64,000 nucleotides of DNA from Streptomyces sp. NBC_00659 (lineage in GTDB: Bacteria > Actinomycetota > Actinomycetes > Streptomycetales > Streptomycetaceae): contig NZ_CP109031.1 of NCBI RefSeq assembly GCF_036226925.1, forward strand, positions 4,092,001 to 4,156,000, read 5' to 3'. Under the pieces are notes generated by a model. The model saw only the letters and a list, made by a program, of their open reading frames with translations. It was not told where the DNA came from and did not search any database. The position numbers were made by a program, and so were the translations under genes. Shown here one piece after another: positions 9,140 to 16,982 of the stretch; within the stretch, counting starts at the first letter, position 1; each line of letters starts with the position of its first letter.

Positions 9140-10461
9140 GGCCCGGCCTCCCACAGGACGACGGCGGTGCGGTCGTCGTCGTACGACTTCACCCGGTACT
9201 GGAGCTGCCACAGGAAGTCGGCCGGTGCCGGCGCGGTCCCCCGGCCCCATCCGGACCTCAGGAAGTCCCGCATCCCCGCGTCACCGGCGAGCGGTGTGGA
9301 CAGGCCGTCCGTGCACAGCACGAGGACGTCACCGGGCAGGGCCGGGGCGAGGAGCAGGGCGCGGGCGCGGTGCGCGTGCGGCAGGGCGGCGGTGCGGGTG
9401 TCGATCATTCCGTCGCCGTCGTGCTCGGGGTCCGTGAGGGACAGGTTCCACTCCCCGGCGCGCAGCAGCGCCGTGCCGCCGTCACCGACGGCCAGGAAGC
9501 CGCGGGCGCGCACCCGGGGATCGAGCGGGACGAGCAGGGCGCGCAGGGTGGTGGCGTACGCGGCGGGGTCGTCGCCGTGTTCGCGGGCGCGGTGCGCGAG
9601 CAGGGTCGCGACCCGGCCCACGGCGGTGTCCACCAGTGCGGCGAACCCCGGCCGGTCGCCCGCGCGCACGGTTTCCGCGAGCTCCGCGGACACGGCGTCC
9701 AGCTCCATCGCGGCCAGCCGGCAGGCCTCCTGGGAGCCGACGTGCGAGCGGGCCGCCGATCCCACGCCGTCCGCCACCGCGAGCAGCAGCAGCCCGTCCG
9801 GGCCGGGGACCCCGAGGCGCACCACGGCCAGGGAGTCCTGGCGCGGCTCGCCCTGATAGCGGTGCGAGTCGCCGCGCACCGACGCCGCCCGCACGGTCAG
9901 AGGGCCGTATCCGGCGCCGTCCACCACCGTGTCGGGCGTCAGCGCCGCGGTCGGGTCCTCCCGGACCGAGGGAATCTCGCGGGGCTCCGGGGCGTACAGC
10001 GGGGGCTTGGGGCCGGAGTGGAACGGCGCGCCGAGCACCGGGACGGATCCGGTCCGCGCGCCGGGCCCGTCGGCCGTCGGCGAGGGCCCCGGGGCCGGCC
10101 CGTAGGACAGGGGGGTCGGCCCGGCGGGCTGCGCCGTGGACGTCCCGGGCACCGCGGCGGGCGCCCCGGGCTCCGGCTGGTCGTTGAAGAACAGGTCGAC
10201 GCTCTGCCAGGTCTCGTCCAGCGGGTCGGGCTCCCGCGCGTCCGGCCAGCTGAACTCCGCCCGCCGCAGGTCGTGCTGACACCCCTCCGGATGTCCCGGG
10301 TCCGGATGTCCCGGGTCCGGCTGCCACGCTTCGGGCTGACGCAGGTCGGGATGGCGCGTGTCGGGCTCGCGCAGATCGGGCTCGCGCAGGTCGGGCCTGT
10401 GCGTGTCGGGATGCCGCGGGCCCGTCCGGGACCGTCCGGCGGCGTTCATGTCGTTCTCCAT
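9136..10461 (-). CDS. PP2C-family serine/threonine phosphatase with repetitive N-terminus
   Basis: 441 residues. The C-terminal half is a PP2C domain: RGDSHRYQGEPRQDS, VADGVGSA (metal-binding DG), LAVGDGGTALL, LVLCTDGLSTPL and SYDDDRTAVVLW, so the metal-binding aspartates are present. The N-terminal 200 residues are Pro/Asp/Arg-rich, with five-residue repeats of the type DLREP. ATG 10461 lies 10 bases after the VWA gene stop and has a GAGG site. The kinase gene overlaps its end. PP2C enzymes remove phosphate from Ser/Thr using Mn/Mg; pairing with the kinase and VWA protein matches the published TerY-P triad. Confidence 0.88.
   Translation of the reverse strand: MENDMNAAGRSRTGPRHPDTHRPDLREPDLREPDTRHPDLRQPEAWQPDPGHPDPGHPEGCQHDLRRAEFSWPDAREPDPLDETWQSVDLFFNDQPEPGAPAAVPGTSTAQPAGPTPLSYGPAPGPSPTADGPGARTGSVPVLGAPFHSGPKPPLYAPEPREIPSVREDPTAALTPDTVVDGAGYGPLTVRAASVRGDSHRYQGEPRQDSLAVVRLGVPGPDGLLLLAVADGVGSAARSHVGSQEACRLAAMELDAVSAELAETVRAGDRPGFAALVDTAVGRVATLLAHRAREHGDDPAAYATTLRALLVPLDPRVRARGFLAVGDGGTALLRAGEWNLSLTDPEHDGDGMIDTRTAALPHAHRARALLLAPALPGDVLVLCTDGLSTPLAGDAGMRDFLRSGWGRGTAPAPADFLWQLQYRVKSYDDDRTAVVLWEAGP
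10286..10418. repeat. degenerate 15-bp coding tandem repeats
   Basis: Inside the PP2C gene, units close to 15 bp recur (tcgggctcgcgcagg type; ccgggtccggatgtc type). They encode pentapeptides of the form DLREP or DPGHP. Copy number could vary between strains by slippage. Confidence 0.65.
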
Positions 10462-10471
10462 CGGTGCGACC

Positions 10472-11137
10472 TCACAGCTTGTCGAGAGAGACGATGGAGA
10501 AGCCGGGCACGGTGTCGTCCACGGCCAGGGTGAATCCGTTGCCGCCGTTCGCGGCGATGCCCTCGGCGGACCGGACGATCGACCGGGTGAGGCTGGAGGC
10601 GAACTCGCGCAGCGCCTGCGCCGGTGACACCGAGGAGTCCTTCTGCATGAACGCCCGGAAGTTCGCGACCTGGGCGATCGTCGACTCCTGTGCCTCACCG
10701 ATGCCGAAGGCGATGATCTTCGGGCAGAACCGTGACTGGGTGACCTCCTTGTACGCCTGGTCCCAGTCCGGGTCGGTGGGAATGCCGTCCGAGAGGAAGA
10801 AGACCACGGGGCGGTACACCTCGTGGCCCTCCGCCTTCAGTCCCGCCACATCGGCCTCGACACAGCGCAGCAGGGTGCGGAAGGCGTCGCCGTACGAGGT
10901 GAGCCCGCCCGCGGCGAGCGCGGGGACCGAGTCGATGCCGCTGAGGTCGGCGAGCGGCTGGAGCACGGTGGCGGTGTCGGAGAAGCCGATCAGGCAGAAG
11001 CGCGTCTTGTCGGCGACGGTCGGGTTGGTGCTGATCTCGTGGTGCAGGTCCGGGAGCGCGCCGTTGATGGCGTCGATCGGCTCGCCGATCATCGACCCGG
11101 ACTCGTCGCAGAGCAGGTAGAAGGGCAGGATCTGCAA
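10472..11137 (-). CDS. VWA domain protein, TerY-like
   Basis: 221 residues, essentially one von Willebrand A domain. The MIDAS metal site is complete: DESGS (residues 11-15), Thr80 in GGLTSYGD, and Asp117 in LSDGIPTD. TerY-type VWA proteins are cytoplasmic and pair with a PP2C phosphatase and a kinase in tellurite/stress-linked operons; exactly that trio occurs here. The start is TTG 11137, with GGAGG 9 bases upstream. It follows the MotB-like gene by 17 bases and precedes the phosphatase by 10, so all are probably co-transcribed. It likely acts as a metal-dependent adaptor. Confidence 0.9.
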   Translation of the reverse strand: MQILPFYLLCDESGSMIGEPIDAINGALPDLHHEISTNPTVADKTRFCLIGFSDTATVLQPLADLSGIDSVPALAAGGLTSYGDAFRTLLRCVEADVAGLKAEGHEVYRPVVFFLSDGIPTDPDWDQAYKEVTQSRFCPKIIAFGIGEAQESTIAQVANFRAFMQKDSSVSPAQALREFASSLTRSIVRSAEGIAANGGNGFTLAVDDTVPGFSIVSLDKL

Positions 11138-11154
11138 GGTCTCGTACCTCCGGG

Positions 11155-11628
11155 TCAGTACGTGTAGAAGTAGATCTCGATGTCGGCGTGGCCCGGGGAG
11201 GCTCCGCCCTTCCAGAAGTCGCGGGTGGTGGCGGCGCGGAACATGTCCGGACGGGCCCTCTCCAGCAGGGCGTTGACCTCGTGGGCGTAGCGGCCTCCCG
11301 CGCCCGGGTCGGTGTGGCGTCCGAAGGTCAGCACGAAGGCGGCCTGCCGTCCCCGGTAGCGCGAGGTCGCGCTACGCAGTGCCCGCACGATGCCCTCGCC
11401 GTCGCCGGCCTGCGCGTCGACGGCCACCCTGACCGGTGTGCGGACCACCGCCCTCGGTCCGGTGTGCCGGGCCTTCTTCCCTGCGGCGGCGGACGCGGGG
11501 GCGGGGCGCTTGTCGGCGGCCTGCGGGTCGCCCCGGTCCCCCATGGCCACCAGGGCGAGAACGAGGAGCATGTCCGCGAACAGCCAGCCCGCCATGTGCA
11601 GCGGCTGGAACCTTCCCCCGCGCCTCAT
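11155..11628 (-). CDS. small MotB/ZorB-like membrane protein with OmpA-like C-terminus
   Basis: 157 residues. One membrane helix (about residues 12-30) carries an aspartate near its start (Asp19 in LFADMLLVL), as in MotB, ExbD and ZorB ion-channel subunits. After a 50-residue linker the C-terminal part has GRHTD (103-107) and ends in ADIEIYFYTY. This resembles the GHTD and RRVEI strands of OmpA/MotB peptidoglycan-binding domains. The similarity is by eye and weak. The start overlaps the stop of the larger membrane gene by ATGA, so the two are made together. Otherwise it would be called a hypothetical membrane protein. Confidence 0.6.
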   Translation of the reverse strand: MRRGGRFQPLHMAGWLFADMLLVLALVAMGDRGDPQAADKRPAPASAAAGKKARHTGPRAVVRTPVRVAVDAQAGDGEGIVRALRSATSRYRGRQAAFVLTFGRHTDPGAGGRYAHEVNALLERARPDMFRAATTRDFWKGGASPGHADIEIYFYTY

Positions 11629-13004
11629 CGGGCCTCGGTCAGGGACGTGGGAGGCGACTGCGGGGGCTCACGACGGGGATCGGGGTGCCGGGGGCCCGGC
11701 CGGCCCGGGTCACCGGCGGGAGGGCCGGCCCGGTCGGCAGGACCGTCGGCCCGGTCGGCCTTATCGGTCTTGTCCGCCCACCCGGCCCAGCCCCCTCGGC
11801 CGCCCCGGTCCTCTCGGCCGCCCCCGTCCGCCCGCTCCGGAGAGCCGGCGGGCACCTGACGGTCCGCCCGCAACTCGGCCACCAGCCGGGCGAACTCGTC
11901 GGCGACTGCCCGCAACGCGCCGCTCTGGGCGTTCAGTTCGCGCACCGCGTGCTGGGACTCCTCGACCGCGAGGGCCGTACCCTCCGCCACCTCGCCGAAC
12001 CGGCCCAGGAGTTGGGCCGAGATGTCCGACGTCACCTCGATGCCGGTGGTGTAGGCCCGCTGGGACGCGGCCAGCACGGTGACGGAGTCCTCGACGCGGT
12101 CACCGGCGCCCTGCACGGCGAGCCGCACCTCACCGCTCGCGTCGCGGACGTCGTCGAGCGCCTTGCGGACCTGCGCTCCGCCCTCGCTGACGGCGGCCTC
12201 GACGCGACCCACCGCGATCTCCAGGGGCTTGACGGAGGTGTCGACCCCGGCCAGCCTGCGTTCGGCGCCCTGCACCGCGTCGCCGACGGCCGAGGCAGCC
12301 GACGTCAGGTCCTTCTGGACCCGGACCGCCTTGTCGCCCAGCCGCTTGAGCGTCGCGGCGGCCTCGGTGAGCTCGGCGGCGAAGCGCTGCGGGGAACTCG
12401 ACCGCTGCCTGTTCAGCACGAGCTGGGCGCGGGTCAGCGCCGGGACGAGCGCCGCCATCAGCTCCTCGCGGCCGCGGTCGGCGTCCTCCTCCCGGCGGGC
12501 GACGGCGGACCGCCGCAGACCGTGCACGAGCACCAGCGCGAAGAGCAGCGCGATGGCGACGGTGGCGCTCATCGCCACATGGCCGAACGTGAAGGCGCCG
12601 GTGAGGTGCCCCTCGAAACCGGACTGCCACAGCTGGAGGAAGGGCCGGGAGGCGGCCCTCGGATCCGCTCCCGTCAGCGCCCCGTACGCGCTCGACGCCC
12701 GGGTCAGTCCGAACCAGGTGAGCATCAGCGGCACGAAGACCAGCGCGCCCAGCACGCCCTCGGCGTAGGACCAGAGCGGGTGGTCCCCGCCCCGCGCACC
12801 GGCCGCCCGGAGGCTCTCGGGGCGGGCGTAGGCGGTGAGGAGATCGAGTTCGGACCACGGGTCCAGTTCGTGGGCGTCCTGCTTCCGAAGTGCCGCCGCG
12901 AGCGCGGTCAGTTCTTCCTTCCGGGTGCCGAGCGCCGGCCGCTCCGCGAGTTCCTCGATGCTCTGCGCGATCACATGACGGTCCATCAGGGCGCCTGACG
13001 GCAT
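11625..13004 (-). CDS. MotA/ZorA-like membrane protein with long helical tail
   Basis: About 459 residues. A cytoplasmic N-terminal region of about 80 residues is followed by two membrane helices (about 82-103 and 143-164), separated by an amphipathic stretch (FLQLWQSGFEG). A long alanine-rich helical tail (about 170-385) and a low-complexity charged end (ADKTDKADRADG) follow. Two helices feeding a long cytoplasmic coiled tail, translationally coupled (ATGA) to a one-helix protein with an intramembrane Asp, is the layout of ZorA/ZorB and MotA/MotB channels. The helix sequences are not typical MotA, so this is inference. ATG 13004 has a G-rich site (GGGGGTGGG); GTG 13016 and ATG 12986 are alternatives. 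First gene of the operon. Confidence 0.55.
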   Translation of the reverse strand: MPSGALMDRHVIAQSIEELAERPALGTRKEELTALAAALRKQDAHELDPWSELDLLTAYARPESLRAAGARGGDHPLWSYAEGVLGALVFVPLMLTWFGLTRASSAYGALTGADPRAASRPFLQLWQSGFEGHLTGAFTFGHVAMSATVAIALLFALVLVHGLRRSAVARREEDADRGREELMAALVPALTRAQLVLNRQRSSSPQRFAAELTEAAATLKRLGDKAVRVQKDLTSAASAVGDAVQGAERRLAGVDTSVKPLEIAVGRVEAAVSEGGAQVRKALDDVRDASGEVRLAVQGAGDRVEDSVTVLAASQRAYTTGIEVTSDISAQLLGRFGEVAEGTALAVEESQHAVRELNAQSGALRAVADEFARLVAELRADRQVPAGSPERADGGGREDRGGRGGWAGWADKTDKADRADGPADRAGPPAGDPGRPGPRHPDPRREPPQSPPTSLTEAR

Positions 13005-13206
13005 GCCCACCCCCACAACACGACGGACGCGGGGGCGCGTTGACGGCGCCGTGGATCCCCACCCGTGTCATGTGCCGCCGCACCCCCGCCGGTTCACACG
13101 CACCAGACGCGCGACCGAGGCCACAGAGAGTACTCCAACGGACACGCTCCGCGCATAAACTCGCGACACCCGCCACTCTCCCGGACGGCGGCGCGAGGGG
13201 GAAAAG
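13005..13206. promoter_or_regulatory. divergent promoter region, membrane operon / TerD-like gene
   Basis: This 200-bp gap separates the five-gene operon from the TerD-like gene, so both promoters must lie here. A somewhat AT-richer patch near 13120-13165 is the likeliest place. I cannot assign -10/-35 boxes with confidence. Confidence 0.45.
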
Positions 13207-13899
13207 TTGAGCAACGACGAACGTCCACGGGCGACCATCCGCCTGAGGCCCGCGCCCGGCGCCCGGCCCGGAACCGGCACGCAGCGCGCGGCCCCCGCGG
13301 CCCGTGAAGCGCCGCGGCTTCCCGCCACGCGGGCCGAGACGATGCTGACCAGGTCGACGCCGCAGGCCCGCATCACGGGACGCGGAGTCCTTCAGGTGAA
13401 CCTCAACCGGCCGCCGGGGACCGGGGCCGACCTCGACCTCGGCTGCATGGCCGCGTTCACGGACGGCACCTGCGCGGCCGTACAGCCGCTGGGGAACACC
13501 TTCGGCTCGCTGACGCGGTGGCCGTACATGGAACTCGACCAGGACGACCGTACCGGGGCGTCCTCGGACGGGGAGACGGTCCGGGTGGACCTGGAGCGGC
13601 GCGAACTCTTCCGGCAGCTGCTCTTCCACGTCTACGTGTACAGCGGCGCCGTGGATTTCCGGAGCCTGGGCGCCACGGCCACCGTGACCGCCCCGTCCGG
13701 CGGCTTCCGTATCGCCCTCGACGACTCCCCCGAGGGCGCTACGGGCTGCGCCATCGCCCTGGCCACACCCGCCGAGGGCGGCCTCACGGTGAGCCGCGAG
13801 GTCCGCTGGTTCACCGGCACCCTCCGGCGCTCGGTCCAGGAGCAGATGGACAGCGCCTACGGGTTCGGCCTGACCTGGGTCCGTATGCGGAAGGACTGA
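13207..13899 (+). CDS. TerD-family protein
   Basis: 230 residues. After a basic, Pro/Ala-rich tail of about 55 residues comes a TerD-like domain: LDLGCMAAFTDG (76-87), LGNTFGS, and LDQDDRTG with the DDRTG calcium-binding loop (113-117). LLFHVYVYSG and the C-terminal REVRWFTG...YGFGLTW strands follow. TerD proteins bind calcium and are linked to tellurite resistance, stress and membrane-associated complexes. The start is TTG 13207, with GAGGGGG just upstream. It faces away from the VWA/PP2C/kinase operon, and TerD with TerY-P triads is an established association. It ends at a strong terminator. Confidence 0.88.
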   Translation: MSNDERPRATIRLRPAPGARPGTGTQRAAPAAREAPRLPATRAETMLTRSTPQARITGRGVLQVNLNRPPGTGADLDLGCMAAFTDGTCAAVQPLGNTFGSLTRWPYMELDQDDRTGASSDGETVRVDLERRELFRQLLFHVYVYSGAVDFRSLGATATVTAPSGGFRIALDDSPEGATGCAIALATPAEGGLTVSREVRWFTGTLRRSVQEQMDSAYGFGLTWVRMRKD

Positions 13900-13935
13900 C
13901 CCGACCCGACCGGACCCGACCCCCGGAAACGCGAA

Positions 13936-13966
13936 AGGTGAGAGGCACACCGGGTGCCTCTCACCT
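13936..13966 (+). terminator. terminator of the TerD-like gene
   Basis: A 13-bp perfect stem (13936-13948 with 13954-13966) and 5-base loop lie 37 bases after the stop codon. It can also act for the convergent acyl-CoA dehydrogenase gene. Confidence 0.8.
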
Positions 13967-13980
13967 CTGCCGCCCCTCGG

Positions 13981-14029
13981 CGATCACCGATCACCGATCA
14001 GCAATCCGCGATCCGCGATCCGCGATCCG
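13981..14029. repeat. seven-copy heptanucleotide tandem repeat
   Basis: Seven adjacent 7-bp units run without a break: cgatcac twice, cgatcag, caatccg, then cgatccg three times. It lies between the 3' ends of two convergent genes, outside coding sequence. Confidence 0.85.
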
Positions 14030-14046
14030 GTGCCGACGGGGGCTTA

Positions 14047-15204
14047 CTACGGCAGGTTCCTCGCCATGACGATCCGCTGGACCTGGTTCGTGCCTTCATA
14101 AATCTGCGTGATCTTCGCGTCGCGCATCATGCGCTCGACCGGGTAGTCGCGGGTGTAGCCGTAGCCGCCGAGGAGCTGGACGGCGTCCGTGGTGACCTCC
14201 ATGGCGACGTCCGAGGCGAAGCACTTGGCGGCGGCGCCCTGGAAGGTGAGGTCCTTGTCGCCGCGCTCCGACTTGGCGGCGGCCGCGTACGTGAGCTGGC
14301 GGGCGGCCTCGATCTTCATGGCCATGTCCGCGAGCATGAACTGGACGCCCTGGAAGTCGGCGATCGGCTTGCCGAACTGCTTGCGCTCCTTGACGTAGCC
14401 CTTGGCGTAGTCGAGGGCACCCTGGGCGACACCGAGGGCCTGGGCCGCGATGGTGACGCGGGTGTGGTCCAGGGTCTTCATGGCGGTCGCGAAGCCGGTG
14501 CCCTCCTCGCCGATCATGCGGTCGGCGGGAATGCGCACGTTGTCGAGGTAGACCTCTCGGGTCGGGCTGCCCTTGATGCCGAGCTTGCGCTCCGGGGCGC
14601 CGAAGGAGACACCCTCGTCGGACTTCTCGACGACGAACGCGCTGATGCCCTTGGAACGCTTCGTCGGGTCGGTCACCGCCATGACCGTGTAGTACTCGGA
14701 GACGCCCGCGTTGGTGATCCAGCGCTTCACGCCGTTCAGGACCCAGAAGTCGCCGTCGCGGACGGCCCGCGTCTTCATGCCGGCCGCGTCCGAACCGGCG
14801 TCCGGCTCGGAGAGGCAGTACGAGAACATCCCGTCGCCCTTGGCGAGCGGGCTCATGTACTTCTTCTTCAGTTCCTCGGAGCCGGAGAGGATCACCGGCA
14901 GCGAGCCCAGCTTGTTCACCGCGGGGATCAGGGAGGAGGACACGCAGACGCGGGCCACCTCCTCGATCACGATGACCGTCGCGAGGGCGTCGGCGCCCGC
15001 GCCGCCGTACTCCTCGGGGACGTGCACGGCGTGCAGGTCGTTGGCTACCAGGGCGTCCAGCGCCTCCTGCGGGAAGCGGGCTTCCTCGTCCACAGCGGCG
15101 GCGTACGGCGCGATTTTCGCCTCGGCCAGCGCGCGGATCGCGTCCCGGAGCATGTCGTGCTCCTCGGACGGGCGGTACAGGTCGAAATCAGCCGATCCGG
15201 CCAA
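14047..15204 (-). CDS. acyl-CoA dehydrogenase
   Basis: 385 residues, the usual size for the family. It is a FAD-dependent enzyme that oxidises acyl-CoA to 2-enoyl-CoA in the cytoplasm. Signatures seen: CLSEPDAGSDAA (family signature 1), RWITNAG, KLGIKGSPT, and QLLGGYGYTRDYPVERMMRDAKI with the following YEGT, where the Glu is the expected catalytic base. The start is TTG 15204 with a modest GGAG site. It is divergent from the UDP-glucose dehydrogenase gene, and their 190-bp gap contains an AT-rich patch near 15245-15270. Substrate range cannot be read; straight or short branched chains are both possible. Confidence 0.93.
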   Translation of the reverse strand: MAGSADFDLYRPSEEHDMLRDAIRALAEAKIAPYAAAVDEEARFPQEALDALVANDLHAVHVPEEYGGAGADALATVIVIEEVARVCVSSSLIPAVNKLGSLPVILSGSEELKKKYMSPLAKGDGMFSYCLSEPDAGSDAAGMKTRAVRDGDFWVLNGVKRWITNAGVSEYYTVMAVTDPTKRSKGISAFVVEKSDEGVSFGAPERKLGIKGSPTREVYLDNVRIPADRMIGEEGTGFATAMKTLDHTRVTIAAQALGVAQGALDYAKGYVKERKQFGKPIADFQGVQFMLADMAMKIEAARQLTYAAAAKSERGDKDLTFQGAAAKCFASDVAMEVTTDAVQLLGGYGYTRDYPVERMMRDAKITQIYEGTNQVQRIVMARNLP

Positions 15205-15395
15205 GGTCTCTCACGCTCCAAAAGGTGCTGTGCTGGCGGCGCTAACTACCGTTAAGTAACACAAATTTTAAGGGTCTGCCCGCAAGACGGATACGTGACC
15301 TTGGCGACAGGGGTAAAACCGCCGGTGAAAGCGCTCCCCGAAGCCCCGACTATGCTCAGGCGCGCACCTACGCGCCGCACACCTCAGGAGCATCC
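15205..15395. promoter_or_regulatory. divergent promoter region with AT-rich core
   Basis: Gap between the acyl-CoA dehydrogenase and UDP-glucose dehydrogenase genes. Bases about 15243-15272 (gttaagtaacacaaatttta) are strikingly AT-rich for this genome and probably carry the dehydrogenase promoter and operator. AGGAG at about 15386 is the ribosome site of the downstream gene. Confidence 0.5.
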
Positions 15396-16739
15396 ATGGC
15401 CCTCAAGATCACCGTGATCGGCACCGGCTACCTCGGCGCCACCCACGCCGCGGCCATGGCCGAGCTCGGCTTCGAGGTCCTCGGGCTCGATGTGGTGCCG
15501 GAGAAGATCGAGATGCTCCAGCGGGGCGAGGTCCCGATGTTCGAGCCCGGTCTCGAGGAGCTGCTGCGCAAGCACGTGGCCGGGATCGAGGGCTCCACGG
15601 GCCGGCTCCGCTTCACCATGGACTGGGCCGAGGTCGGCGCCTTCGGCGACGTCCACTTCGTGTGCGTGAACACGCCCCAGAAGCACGGCGAGTACGCCTG
15701 CGACATGTCGTACGTCGACGCGGCCTTCGAGTCGCTGGCCCCGCATCTGCACGGTCCCGCGCTCGTCGTCGGCAAGTCCACCGTGCCGGTCGGCTCGGCG
15801 GAGCGGCTGGCCGCACGGCTCGCCGAGCTCGCACCCGCGGGCGAGAGCGCCGAGCTGGCCTGGAACCCGGAGTTCCTGCGCGAGGGCTTCGCCGTGAACG
15901 ACACGCTGCACCCCGACCGGATCGTGGTGGGCGTGCGCGGCGAGCGCTCCGAGAAGCTGCTGCGCGAGGTCTACGTGACGCCGGTCGCCGAGGGCACGCC
16001 GTTCGTCGTGACCGACTTCCCCACCGCCGAGCTGGTGAAGACGTCCGCGAACTCCTTCCTCGCCACCAAGATCTCCTTCATCAACGCGATGGCCGAGGTC
16101 TGCGAGGCCGCCGGCGGCGATGTCGCCAAGCTGGCCGAGGCGATAGGACACGACGAGCGGATCGGGAAGAAGTTCCTGCGGGCCGGGATCGGCTTCGGCG
16201 GCGGCTGTCTGCCCAAGGACATCCGCGCCTTCATGGCGCGCGCCGGCGAGCTGGGCGCCGACCAGGCGCTGACCTTCCTGCGCGAGATCGACTCCATCAA
16301 CATGCGGCGCCGCGGGCAGATGGTGGAGATGGCCCGGGACGCGCTCGGTGGCGGTTCGTTCCTCGGCAAGCGGGTCGCCGTGCTCGGCGCCACCTTCAAG
16401 CCGGACTCGGACGACGTGCGCGACTCCCCGGCGCTGAACGTCGCCGGGCAGATACACCTCCAGGGCGGCCAGGTCACCGTGTACGACCCGAAGGGCATGG
16501 AGAACGCCAAGCGGCTGTTCCCGACGCTCGGGTACGCCCGCTCCGCCGTGGAGGCCGTACGGGGTGCCGATGTCGTGCTGCACCTGACGGAGTGGCGCGA
16601 GTTCCGCGAGCTGGACCCGGCCGTACTGGGCGAGGCGGCGACGTCCCGGGTGCTGCTGGACGGGCGGAACGCGCTGGACCCGGAGACGTGGCGCCGGGCC
16701 GGCTGGACGTACCGGGCGATGGGGCGGCCCACCGCCTGA
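15396..16739 (+). CDS. ugd: UDP-glucose 6-dehydrogenase
   Basis: 447 residues. It oxidises UDP-glucose to UDP-glucuronate with two NAD per turn, supplying uronic acid for cell-surface glycans. The N-terminal Rossmann motif is VIGTGYLG (residues 7-14). NPEFLREG and the central-domain FINAMAE region follow. The catalytic cysteine is Cys271 in FGGGCLPKD, and the C-terminal nucleotide-binding domain contains TFKPDSDDVRDSP. All expected active-site motifs are present at normal length. ATG 15396 has a clear AGGAG site. A role with the nearby LCP/glycosyltransferase genes is possible but not adjacent. Confidence 0.95.
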   Translation: MALKITVIGTGYLGATHAAAMAELGFEVLGLDVVPEKIEMLQRGEVPMFEPGLEELLRKHVAGIEGSTGRLRFTMDWAEVGAFGDVHFVCVNTPQKHGEYACDMSYVDAAFESLAPHLHGPALVVGKSTVPVGSAERLAARLAELAPAGESAELAWNPEFLREGFAVNDTLHPDRIVVGVRGERSEKLLREVYVTPVAEGTPFVVTDFPTAELVKTSANSFLATKISFINAMAEVCEAAGGDVAKLAEAIGHDERIGKKFLRAGIGFGGGCLPKDIRAFMARAGELGADQALTFLREIDSINMRRRGQMVEMARDALGGGSFLGKRVAVLGATFKPDSDDVRDSPALNVAGQIHLQGGQVTVYDPKGMENAKRLFPTLGYARSAVEAVRGADVVLHLTEWREFRELDPAVLGEAATSRVLLDGRNALDPETWRRAGWTYRAMGRPTA

Positions 16740-16820
16740 GCCCCTGACGGGGGCGGACGCCGCTCGGGGCGCGGGTTCCGGCTCCGGGCCGGCTCCCAGG
16801 CCCCGGGTCCGGGCTCTGGG

Positions 16821-16890
16821 TCCGGGCTCCGGGCGGGACCAAGGCCGGACAGGCTCCAGGTCCGGGCTCCGGGCAGGGCGAAGGCCGGGG
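16821..16890. repeat. 40-bp direct repeat, GC-rich
   Basis: Two adjacent copies of a roughly 40-bp unit (16821-16860 and 16861-16890, the second shorter) begin tccgggctccgggc and continue with aaggccgg. They lie within a GC-rich, repetitive gap (16740-16982) downstream of ugd. No gene is seen there. Confidence 0.7.
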
Positions 16891-16982
16891 GCCGTGGCGC
16901 AGGAGACCGGGCAGTGCCGGGCAAGGGCCCGGGGCCGTGACGCGGCATGCCGGTCCGCGCAGGACGCCGGTCCGGCCGAGGC

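Noticed and set aside
13068..13376. Minus-strand 102-residue frame over the divergent promoter
   Set aside because: No ribosome site or conserved motif; it overlaps the promoter region and the TerD-like start.
15325..15338. LacI-type operator gtgaaagcgctccccg upstream of ugd
   Set aside because: It differs from the CebR palindrome at three or more positions; too weak to call.
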